From Ilumatobacteraceae bacterium (GTDB lineage Bacteria; Actinomycetota; Acidimicrobiia; Acidimicrobiales; Ilumatobacteraceae), in NCBI GenBank assembly GCA_016463105.1, contig JAEMRY010000072.1:1-6214 (forward strand): a stretch of 6,214 nt of DNA. Reading direction: 5' to 3'. The translations under genes and the position numbers were made by a program. Under the pieces are notes generated by a model, which was not told the origin of the DNA, searched no databases, and saw only the letters and a list, made by a program, of their open reading frames with translations. This document shows, one piece after another, positions 1 through 6,049 of the stretch. Position 1 is the first letter of the stretch; each line of letters starts with the position of its first letter.

Positions 1-205
1 CTGCTTCACCCGTTGCCGGGTTGCGAGCCATGCGAGCTGGTCGGTACTTTTTTGCAAACTTTGCAAATCCCGAGATGTTTACGATGTCACCCTTGGCAAC
101 AGTTGCCAGGATTACATCAATGGTGCCTTCGACGACAGCAGTTGCTGTCTTTTTGTCGACGTCGGCGTGGATTGCTACTGCTTGGATGAGGTCACGTTTT
201 TTCAT
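1..205 (-). CDS. HU-family DNA-binding protein (C-terminus cut by window edge)
   Basis: This is a histone-like nucleoid protein that binds and bends DNA as a dimer. It reads from ATG at 205 down to base 1, giving 68 residues plus one base. The family normally has about 90 residues, so roughly the last quarter lies outside. It begins MKKRDLIQAVA, followed by the helical dimerisation part (residues 3-38), then KGDIVNISGFAKF (38-50), the usual turn into the beta sheet, and the start of the DNA-binding arm with RMARNPATGEA (58-68). Pro63 in the RNP motif is the residue that intercalates into DNA in HU and IHF. Upstream is GAGG only 3 nt from the ATG, a tight ribosome site. It lies downstream of, and on the same strand as, the EEP hydrolase gene with 86 nt between, so it may have its own promoter. 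Whether it carries a basic C-terminal tail, as some actinobacterial HU proteins do, cannot be seen. Family call is firm; HU versus IHF subtype is less so. Confidence 0.92.
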   Translation of the reverse strand, partial: MKKRDLIQAVAIHADVDKKTATAVVEGTIDVILATVAKGDIVNISGFAKFAKKYRPARMARNPATGEA

Positions 206-218
206 ATGCCTCAAAGGT

Positions 219-224
219 ATTAGA
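219..224 (-). promoter_or_regulatory. possible -10 element of the HU gene
   Basis: On the - strand this reads TCTAAT, five of six matches to TATAAT, but the mismatch is at the well-conserved second base. It ends 13 nt before the HU ATG, so transcription would start just upstream of the GAGG ribosome site and give a very short leader. No good -35 hexamer lies 16-18 nt further upstream. Tentative. Confidence 0.22.
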
Positions 225-227
225 TGA

Positions 228-253
228 TCGGGCGTATTTGGTGGATTGCCCGA
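228..253. repeat. 6-bp inverted repeat upstream of HU
   Basis: TCGGGC at 228-233 and GCCCGA at 248-253 are exact inverted copies separated by 14 nt. The repeat lies between the end of the EEP hydrolase gene and the HU start. It could be an operator half-site pair for HU control or a weak stem at the 3' end of the hydrolase transcript. The loop is long and no T-run follows on the - strand, so it is not a standard terminator. A chance match is possible. Confidence 0.3.
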
Positions 254-291
254 AAAGGCTTATTTTGCGCTAAATCGTGCTGTTTACTGGT

Positions 292-1152
292 TTAGACGCG
301 AAGGGTTGCCCAAACGGGTTGGTGGTCAGATGCGCCCGTCGATTCGTCAATATGTGAACTAACAATTTCAAATTGTGGCGAAACAAAAATAAAGTCGATG
401 CGCATGTCGCTGTCAGTGCCTTGTTCTGGATTTGTTTTGAAAGTTACGCCAGCACCAGAGTTGGTATTTGGTTGCCATGCATCGCGAAATTGAGCCTGAT
501 GCATAAGTTCAACAACGCGAGAGTTCGGCTCATCATTGAAGTCACCAGTGAAGATCATTTCAGCCGGCATTGGAGGAACTGGATCGTTGAGTTGCCAATG
601 TTCGCGCGATGCTTCATCCCACTCTTTGCCGTTCCATGCACCGCCTTCGATTGTGGCGTTTTCGCAATGCTTGATCAGCGCAGAAATCTGCGAAACACGG
701 TTTGTTTCTGAGATATCTGTGAGGTGCAAGTTGATTATGCGCACAGGTTTTTCTGGTGTCATGATCACGGTCTCAAGTGCAGCGGACCAACTATTCATGG
801 CGTCACCAGTGTCGTCTTTCGGCAGGTGAATCGCGCGTGAAGACGCAATCGGAAAGCGACTTATAGTCATTTGCCCGCTCTGTCGACGACGATTTTTGAC
901 CGAGCCATCTGGATTGATGGCGCTCGCGTCTACATCGAGTGACGGCCCAAAAGCGCAATAACGATCGGGCAGCAATGCTTGCACTTCTGCAAATTGGTCG
1001 GCCATTCCAGTGCGTCGCCAGTTGCGGTCGATCTCTTGCAGGCAGATTATGTCGGCATCGCGAACTACATCGATGCAACGCATCATGTCGTATTTGTTGT
1101 CGGCACCAAGTGAATATTGGATGTTGTACGAGACAATTTTAAATGAAGCCAT
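292..1152 (-). CDS. endonuclease/exonuclease/phosphatase (EEP) family hydrolase
   Basis: This is a metal-dependent phosphoesterase of the DNase I-like EEP superfamily, 286 residues. The family motifs appear in order: SYNIQY with Asn10; LQEIDRN with metal-binding Glu40; SGQMTISRFPI (92-102), the position of the usual GNAILSR strand; NLHLTD with His143; TGDFNDEPNS with Asp204 and Asn206; RIDFIFVS with Asp253; and SDHQPV with the catalytic Asp276-His277 pair. All expected catalytic residues are present, so it should be active. No signal peptide or membrane segment is seen, so it is probably cytoplasmic. Two stretches look like family-variable insertions: about 71-91, rich in Asp and Arg, and about 161-198, before the GDFN motif. 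The start is fixed because TGA and TAA stand in frame directly before the ATG. No Shine-Dalgarno is visible. Members cleave DNA, RNA, phospholipids, inositol phosphates or other phosphodiesters, and the substrate cannot be told here. It is divergent from the importer operon, 37 nt away, and upstream of HU on the same strand. Confidence 0.9.
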   Translation of the reverse strand: MASFKIVSYNIQYSLGADNKYDMMRCIDVVRDADIICLQEIDRNWRRTGMADQFAEVQALLPDRYCAFGPSLDVDASAINPDGSVKNRRRQSGQMTISRFPIASSRAIHLPKDDTGDAMNSWSAALETVIMTPEKPVRIINLHLTDISETNRVSQISALIKHCENATIEGGAWNGKEWDEASREHWQLNDPVPPMPAEMIFTGDFNDEPNSRVVELMHQAQFRDAWQPNTNSGAGVTFKTNPEQGTDSDMRIDFIFVSPQFEIVSSHIDESTGASDHQPVWATLRV

Positions 1153-1181
1153 TTATCAGAAGGCTACAACTTGACTATGAT
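1153..1181 (+). promoter_or_regulatory. predicted leaderless promoter of the importer operon
   Basis: A -35-like TTATCA (1153-1158, four of six matches to TTGACA) is followed by an exact 17-nt spacer and TATGAT (1176-1181, five of six matches to TATAAT). A start of transcription about 7-9 nt after the -10 falls at or next to the A of the ATG at 1190. The bases before that ATG (TTCACAGAC) hold no Shine-Dalgarno. Together this suggests a leaderless mRNA, common in actinobacteria. The -35 box directly abuts the start codon of the divergent hydrolase gene. Confidence 0.5.
1161..1166 (-). promoter_or_regulatory. possible -10 element of the EEP hydrolase gene
   Basis: On the - strand this reads TAGCCT, which fits the loose actinobacterial TANNNT pattern. 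It ends 8 nt before the hydrolase ATG, so this transcript could also be leaderless, in line with the absence of a ribosome site. The pattern is weak and common by chance, and no good -35 was found. If real, it overlaps the opposing operon promoter. Confidence 0.25.
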
Positions 1182-1189
1182 TCACAGAC

Positions 1190-2695
1190 ATGAACAAAAT
1201 TCAAAAATTTTTCGTCTCATTTCTCGCGTTTGGTTTGATTGCTGGTGGTTTGGCGTCATGTGGTCGAACTTCATCTGCTTCTGGTGTTCTGCGTGTCGGT
1301 AACGATGCCGGTTTCGGTGGCGCCGAAACAATGGACCCATACGACGGCAACCGCACTTGGCCAACGATCAACATGGTGTTCGATCGTCTCATCGGTGTTG
1401 ACAAAGATTTTTCACCAATTCCAGAGTTGGCTCTGTCGTGGTCGTCGAATGATGACTTGACCGAGTGGACACTTGAGTTGCGCGAAGGCGTGAAGTTTCA
1501 CGACGGCAGCGAGTTCGATGCCGATGATGTCGTCTATTCGATCGAGCGAATGATCGACCCAGAATTTGACTCGCCGATTCTTGCGGTGCTTGGCGTTATT
1601 TCGTCGGTGACAGCCGTGTCTAAATACGAAGTGTTGCTCTCTTTGTCGACCGGTGAAGCCGACTTTCCATTGTTGCTTGCCGACTATCGCGCGTTGATGA
1701 CACCAGTAGATTCGCAATCGACAATCGGCAAGAACCCAATCGGCACTGGGCCATTCAAAATGCAAACTTTTGACCCAGCCGGCACAACAGTTCTATTAGC
1801 AAACGAAGACTATTTCTTTGGTCAACCAAAACTTAGCAAAATCGAAATCATTACTTTTGCTGACTCGCAATCTGCCGCCCAGGCACTGGCTGGCGATCAA
1901 GTTGATTTGCTGTTGGCGATCGACGGCAAGTCTTCGGCAATGTTTGGTGACGAGGCCAAGTTCACTTTGCAGAATATTCCGTCAGGCGACTGGAACGCGA
2001 TTGACTTCAGAGTTGATCAAGAACCTTTCGGCGATGCGCGTGTGCGTAAAGCCCTGCGCATTGCCGCTGATCGACAAGTTATTGCAGACACAGTGCTCGG
2101 CGTCGGCGGCGGTGTCGTTGCTTGTGACACGCCAGTGTGGTCGGCTGACCCTTATCGATGGGACGGTGATTGCGCCAAAGATACCGAGGGTGCAAAGGCG
2201 TTGCTTGCCGAAGCCGGATACCCAAACGGCATTGACATCGATATTTATACAAGTGATGTCGAAGTGCATATGGTTGAACTTGTGACGGCTTACAAAGATC
2301 AAGTAAAAGATGCAGGCATTCGTGTGACGATCAAAATGGCTGATGCAAGTGGTTTTTGGGATGACGTGTGGATGAAAGAATCGGCGTTTGTCGACAGTTG
2401 GGGACAACGACCTGCGACGCAGGTGCTCAACGAGGTCTATCGCAGCACAGCATCTTGGAACCCAACTGGCCAAGTCGACAAAGACCTTGACAAGATGCTT
2501 GATGAAGCCAGGTCAACAAAAGATCAGGCCGAGCGAGCAAAGAAGTATGCGCAAATTCAAGAACGATTGTTTGAAAACTCGGCAATCTTTTTGCCGTATC
2601 ACAAAACTTTGACCCGAGCCATGAGCAGCAAAGTTAAAGGAGTCGAACCGATTGTTATTGACGCAGTGAGATGGGAAAAAATTAGCGTTTCGTGA
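1190..2695 (+). CDS. ABC transporter solute-binding lipoprotein, peptide/nickel family (SBP_bac_5)
   Basis: This is the extracytoplasmic receptor of the importer, DppA/OppA-like, 501 residues, a normal length. The N-terminus has basic residues, a hydrophobic stretch (7-20) and the lipobox LASC (21-24), so Cys24 should be lipidated and anchor the protein to the outer face of the cytoplasmic membrane. Family landmarks follow: TMDPYDGN (47-54), FDRLIG (64-69), PELALSW (78-84), WTLELREGVKFHDG (93-106), ADDVVYSIERM (111-121), PIGTGPFK (183-190) and DARVRKALRIAADR (282-295). Cys312 and Cys328 are the only cysteines in the mature body and could form a disulfide. The first gene of the operon being the binding protein matches dpp/opp layout. 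No ribosome site precedes the ATG, which fits leaderless expression. This family binds peptides, nickel chelates, heme, glutathione, opines or oligosaccharides, and the ligand is not resolved here. Confidence 0.93.
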   Translation: MNKIQKFFVSFLAFGLIAGGLASCGRTSSASGVLRVGNDAGFGGAETMDPYDGNRTWPTINMVFDRLIGVDKDFSPIPELALSWSSNDDLTEWTLELREGVKFHDGSEFDADDVVYSIERMIDPEFDSPILAVLGVISSVTAVSKYEVLLSLSTGEADFPLLLADYRALMTPVDSQSTIGKNPIGTGPFKMQTFDPAGTTVLLANEDYFFGQPKLSKIEIITFADSQSAAQALAGDQVDLLLAIDGKSSAMFGDEAKFTLQNIPSGDWNAIDFRVDQEPFGDARVRKALRIAADRQVIADTVLGVGGGVVACDTPVWSADPYRWDGDCAKDTEGAKALLAEAGYPNGIDIDIYTSDVEVHMVELVTAYKDQVKDAGIRVTIKMADASGFWDDVWMKESAFVDSWGQRPATQVLNEVYRSTASWNPTGQVDKDLDKMLDEARSTKDQAERAKKYAQIQERLFENSAIFLPYHKTLTRAMSSKVKGVEPIVIDAVRWEKISVS

Positions 2696-2706
2696 AGATA
2701 GCGAGA

Positions 2707-2718
2707 ATGAACCGTTGA
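2707..2718 (+). other. three-codon mini-ORF overlapping the first permease start
   Basis: ATG AAC CGT TGA starts 11 nt after the binding-protein stop. Its TGA overlaps the TTG start of the permease in the string TTGA (2715-2718). It could serve for translational coupling. Alternatively it is the remnant of an ATG start: one extra base between 2714 and 2715 would put this ATG in frame and give MNRLKNLVRR or a close variant. It may also be chance. Confidence 0.3.
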
Positions 2719-3662
2719 AAAATCTAGTGAGAAGGGTTGTTTTCTCTCTTGCAACTTTCATTGCGCTAGCAGTTGTTTCGTTTGTTGGTGTTGACGCACT
2801 TCCTGGTGATGGTTGCACGGCGCTGCTCGGGCGGTTTGGCACCAACGCAAAGATTGATGCTTGTCGCCAAGAGAATAACTTAAACGACTCGGTAGTCGTT
2901 CGTCTTAAAGACTGGTCTGGCGACTTGGTGCGCGGCGACCTTGGTTATTCGATAAAACGTGACGAGCAAGTTTCTGAAATTATTATTCCGCGCTTGAGAA
3001 ACACGGCAGTTATGGCTGCCGTGGCGGCGTTGATTGCGTTTCCGAGCGCAATCGTCGTTGGTCTGTTGCTTGGGCGATATCCACGCAAACGAATCAGCAA
3101 GGCTGTTAATCAATTCAGCGTTATCGCGATGACTCTGCCCGAGTTTGTCATTGCAACGGTCTTGTGGCTGGTGTTGTCTATTTGGATTCCGATTTTTCCG
3201 GGGGTCAGTGTCATGCCCAGCAATGCGTCCTTGTTGCAACTCTTGCCGAATGTTTGGCTTCCGGCGTTGACGCTCGCAGTTGTTATTTTTGCGCACTCAA
3301 TGCGCACGATGCGGGCGAGTGTGACCAACGTGCAAAACATGCCGTTTGTTGAAAGCGCCCGATTGCGTGGCACCAATGAGCGAAAGATGATCAGTCGGCA
3401 TATCGTGCCCGCAGCCTTGCCGCCTGTTGTGAATGTCGTGGCACTCGATGGCGCCTGGCTTCTGACCGGCACTTTTGTCACCGAGGCCGCGTTTAATTTT
3501 CAGGGCCTCGGGCGATTGGCAATTGACGCGATTTCTGATCGCGACACGGCTTTGATTTTGCCGATCATTTTGTTTGGTCTTGCCGTGTATCTGGTTTCGT
3601 CGATTCTGGCCGACTCGCTCGTGCGTGTTTTTGATCCACGACTTAGATCGAATAATCGCTGA
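2715..3662 (+). CDS. ABC transporter permease, DppB/OppB type
   Basis: This is one of the two channel-forming membrane subunits, 315 residues, normal length. Predicted membrane helices lie near 8-26, 97-119, 131-157, 173-195, 233-258 and 279-302. After helix 1 comes the usual DppB pattern: ALPGDGCTALLGR (28-40), an extracytoplasmic stretch, RGDLGYS (73-79), then helix 2. The cytoplasmic EAA loop that docks on the ATPase is ESARLRGTNERKM...HIVP (213-232), with the invariant Gly219. Near the end, FNFQGLGRLAIDAI (260-273) and VFDPRLR (305-311) are typical. The start is TTG at 2715, supported by KNLVRRVVF, a natural DppB N-terminus. A GTG at 2727 is possible but would remove basic residues. The ribosome site (CGAGA, 2702-2706) is poor. 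The gene follows the binding-protein stop by 19 nt with no promoter or terminator seen, so co-transcription is expected. Cys34 and Cys50 sit in the outer loop. Confidence 0.92.
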   Translation: MKNLVRRVVFSLATFIALAVVSFVGVDALPGDGCTALLGRFGTNAKIDACRQENNLNDSVVVRLKDWSGDLVRGDLGYSIKRDEQVSEIIIPRLRNTAVMAAVAALIAFPSAIVVGLLLGRYPRKRISKAVNQFSVIAMTLPEFVIATVLWLVLSIWIPIFPGVSVMPSNASLLQLLPNVWLPALTLAVVIFAHSMRTMRASVTNVQNMPFVESARLRGTNERKMISRHIVPAALPPVVNVVALDGAWLLTGTFVTEAAFNFQGLGRLAIDAISDRDTALILPIILFGLAVYLVSSILADSLVRVFDPRLRSNNR

Positions 3663-3665
3663 GAG
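3661..3665 (+). promoter_or_regulatory. ribosome binding site of the second permease
   Basis: GAGAG overlaps the stop codon of the upstream permease (3660-3662) and lies 5 nt before the ATG at 3671. The in-frame GTG at 3668 would be only 2 nt from it, so the spacing favours ATG 3671. Confidence 0.5.
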
Positions 3666-3670
3666 ATGTG

Positions 3671-4468
3671 ATGAAGACTTTACTGCGATTTAATTTTCTA
3701 AAAAATCGTGCTTTGATTTTTAGTGTGCTTGGTTTTCATGCTTTTGTTGCGCTGCTCGCGCCATATTTGCGGTTGTCGTCGACCGATTCGCAAGATTCTG
3801 CCGCGCTACTGCAAGGCCCGTCGCTCAATCACTGGTTGGGCACTGATTCTTTAGGTCGTGATGTATTCAGTCGGTTGTTGCATGGCGGTCGGCCGTCGTT
3901 GGTGATCGCCTTTGCCGCCACGGCAATTTCGTGTTTGATTGGCATCGTCATCGGCTCGCTCGCGGCGTTGGCTGGCGGATGGATTGATGAAGCGTTGTCT
4001 CGGGTGATCGACTTTATGCTCGCTCTACCGACATTGATTCTGTTGTTGTTGATTTCAAGTTTCTTTGGCCAAGATCCGCTTATTTTGAGCGTCGCACTCG
4101 GCCTGATGTATGCGTCACCCATTGCCCGGGTAGCGCGCAGCGCAACTCAAACTTTGTTGGCGCGCGACTTCATTCGTGTCGCAAGGTTGCAAGGTGGAAG
4201 TCGAATCAGCATTTTGTTCGGCGAAGTGCTGCCGAATGTTTGGCGAGTGATGTTCACCGAGGTCGCGATGCAGTTCACCTGGATTTTGTTGGCGTTTAGT
4301 TCTCTCTCATTTTTGGGTTTAGGTGCGAGCCCACCAACACCAGAGTGGGGCTTGATGATCGCTGAGTCGCGGTCGTATATGACATTGAATCCGTTATTAG
4401 TAATTGCGCCGATCATGATGCTGGCATCACTTGTGTTGGCGATTCAAGCATTGGTCGATCACGAGTGA
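3671..4468 (+). CDS. ABC transporter permease, DppC/OppC type
   Basis: This is the second channel subunit, 265 residues from ATG 3671 (266 if GTG 3668 is used). After the first helix (about 15-33) it carries the DppC hallmark LGTDSLGRDVFSRLLHG (56-72), which precedes the permease domain proper. Further landmarks are VIDFMLALPTLILLLL (112-127), the EAA loop region around DFIRVARLQGGS...EVLPN (166-189) with its conserved Gly, and SFLGLGASPPTPEWGLM. The EAA motif itself is altered: the usual E-A-A reads R-V-A. The protein ends just after the last helix at QALVDHE, without the usual tail of about ten residues (GDGLRDALDP-like), so it is slightly short. The gene begins 8 nt after the first permease and its stop overlaps the ATPase start by 4 nt, showing tight coupling within one operon. 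Confidence 0.93.
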   Translation: MKTLLRFNFLKNRALIFSVLGFHAFVALLAPYLRLSSTDSQDSAALLQGPSLNHWLGTDSLGRDVFSRLLHGGRPSLVIAFAATAISCLIGIVIGSLAALAGGWIDEALSRVIDFMLALPTLILLLLISSFFGQDPLILSVALGLMYASPIARVARSATQTLLARDFIRVARLQGGSRISILFGEVLPNVWRVMFTEVAMQFTWILLAFSSLSFLGLGASPPTPEWGLMIAESRSYMTLNPLLVIAPIMMLASLVLAIQALVDHE

Positions 4469-6030
4469 ACATGATTACGACGCTTACGCAATCTCAAATC
4501 TTGGGTTTCAGCAATGTAACGGTCCGCATAAAAAACGAGGCTCGTGATTCTCGGCCGATTCTTGAAGCAATTGGCTTGCAACTTGAGCGCGGAGAAACAC
4601 TCGGCATCGTCGGGGGCTCCGGTAGCGGAAAATCAACTTTGTTGCGACTTGCGGCGGGTGTGCTCACACCAGGTTTGGTGCTTGACCAAGGTGAAGTCAC
4701 GACTGTCGGCAAGAATTTGCTGGTTGCGACGCCTGCCGAGCGAAGCAATATTTACGGCAGCGTGGTGGCATTAGTGGCGCAATCAATTGGCGAATCGCTG
4801 ACGCCACACCTGACAGTACTCAGTCATTTTCGCGACACGGTCTCAGGTGAGGCCGTCGATGAGCGAGTGCTTGAGTCGCTTGCTGAGGTTGGTCTTGGTG
4901 GCGAAAAATATCTGCATCGCTATCCGCATCAACTTTCGGGTGGTGAGCGTCAACGCGTGCTTCTGGCTCTGGCACTCGTTAGATCGCCGCAGTTGTTGCT
5001 ACTCGACGAGCCGACTTCGGCGCTTGATGTGAGCATCGGTTCTGAGGTTTTGACGACGATTGATCGCTTGCAACGCTCGCGTGGTTTTGCATTGGTGTGT
5101 GTGAGCCACGATCTCGGAGTCGTCAGCCAGATTTCAAAGCGCATTGCCGTGATGAATCAGGGAAGAATCGTTGAGTTGGGTCAAACTTCGCAGGTCTTGC
5201 GTTCGCCGTCGCATGAATATACAAAAGCACTCGTCAGTTCGATCCCGAAACTCGACCAGAGAATTCGTGAATCAAGTTCGCAAAGTAACGAAACAGTTCT
5301 CGTGTGCCGTGGATTGCAGATTGTTCGTGGTCAAACGACTCGGGCGATCGATTCGCTTGATTTAGAGATCAAGCAAGGTGAAGTAGTTGGCATTATCGGT
5401 GAATCGGGCAGCGGTAAATCAAGTTTGTTGTCGGCGATTTGTGGTCTCGTGTCGGTAACAGGTGGCTCATTGCATGACGGCGATGGTTATGACTTGTCGA
5501 CGGCGCTGCAAATGCGTCCGCGCGAAGTTTTGTCTTCGATTCAGATGGTCTTTCAAAACCCTGATGACTCGCTGAACCCGATGCGCACAGTTGCCCAGTC
5601 GCTTTCGCGATATACACATGCCACGAATAGTGAGATTTCTTCGGCGTTGCTTTCGGTTGGTCTTGGTGAACAATTTTTGACGCGCCGTCCACGCGAGATG
5701 TCGGGTGGTGAAAAGCAACGCGCTGCGATCGCTCGGGCTCTGCTTGCCGAACCCAGATTGTTGTTGCTTGACGAAGTTACTTCGGCTTTAGATGTCACCG
5801 TGCAAGCAGCGGTTATGAAGACGCTTGCAGATCTGCAGCGTAAACTGAATATTGCAATGATCATTGTTTCGCACGACATTGCGCTCGTTGCGAGTTTTGT
5901 CGACCGAATTCTGGTGTTGCGTAACGGTCAACTCGTCGAGCAGGGGTCGGTCGATGACGTGATCAAGTCGCCACGAGATAGTTACACGCAAAACCTGATT
6001 AACATTTCGGCGCGCCGGGCGGCGATATAA
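4465..6030 (+). CDS. dual-domain ABC transporter ATPase (fused DppD + DppF type)
   Basis: This cytoplasmic ATPase drives the importer. At 521 residues it contains two complete nucleotide-binding domains in one chain, so it can form the ATP-hydrolysing pair alone. Domain 1: Walker A GGSGSGKST (50-58), Q-loop Gln106, signature LSGGERQR (157-164), Walker B LLLLDEP (177-183), His215. Domain 2: Walker A GESGSGKSS (312-320), Gln364 in QNPDDSLNP, signature MSGGEKQR (412-419), Walker B LLLLDEV (432-438), His470. Each domain ends in the family's short C-terminal motif (HEYTKALVSSIP, 250-261; DSYTQNLI near the end). A linker of about 265-278 joins them. The halves differ: the Q-loop of domain 1 reads QSIGESLTP, and domain 2 has DEV for the usual DEP, though its catalytic Glu437 is kept. 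The start is taken as GTG 4465, overlapping the permease stop as GTGA. ATG 4471, two codons later, is equally possible. Fused DppD-DppF proteins are a known arrangement. Confidence 0.95.
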   Translation: MNMITTLTQSQILGFSNVTVRIKNEARDSRPILEAIGLQLERGETLGIVGGSGSGKSTLLRLAAGVLTPGLVLDQGEVTTVGKNLLVATPAERSNIYGSVVALVAQSIGESLTPHLTVLSHFRDTVSGEAVDERVLESLAEVGLGGEKYLHRYPHQLSGGERQRVLLALALVRSPQLLLLDEPTSALDVSIGSEVLTTIDRLQRSRGFALVCVSHDLGVVSQISKRIAVMNQGRIVELGQTSQVLRSPSHEYTKALVSSIPKLDQRIRESSSQSNETVLVCRGLQIVRGQTTRAIDSLDLEIKQGEVVGIIGESGSGKSSLLSAICGLVSVTGGSLHDGDGYDLSTALQMRPREVLSSIQMVFQNPDDSLNPMRTVAQSLSRYTHATNSEISSALLSVGLGEQFLTRRPREMSGGEKQRAAIARALLAEPRLLLLDEVTSALDVTVQAAVMKTLADLQRKLNIAMIIVSHDIALVASFVDRILVLRNGQLVEQGSVDDVIKSPRDSYTQNLINISARRAAI

Positions 6031-6049
6031 ACCGAATCAGATCAAAAAT

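Noticed and set aside
53..67. Direct repeat TTTGCAAA-CTTTGCAAA at the left edge
   Set aside because: It simply encodes the repeated FAKFAK residues of the HU beta strand, so no separate role is needed.
21..227. 68-codon + strand open frame at the left edge
   Set aside because: It overlaps the HU gene antisense. HU is supported by its dimerisation region and RNP arm motif; this frame has no such support.
373..1142. Open frames on the + strand inside the hydrolase gene
   Set aside because: They lie opposite a gene with every EEP catalytic motif, and their translations show no domain pattern. They are antisense shadows.
1171..1199. TTGACT at 1171 as the -35 box of the importer promoter
   Set aside because: A -10 at normal spacing would fall inside the coding region as ACAAAA, a poor match. 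TTATCA with TATGAT is the better pair.
1982..2473. 163-codon - strand open frame inside the binding-protein gene
   Set aside because: Long but with no recognisable motif, and fully covered by a well-supported lipoprotein gene on the other strand.
1190..6030. A new or exotic system hidden in the operon
   Set aside because: Gene order, lengths and motifs all fit a standard peptide/nickel-family ABC importer with a fused ATPase. No unexplained stretch remains between the genes.
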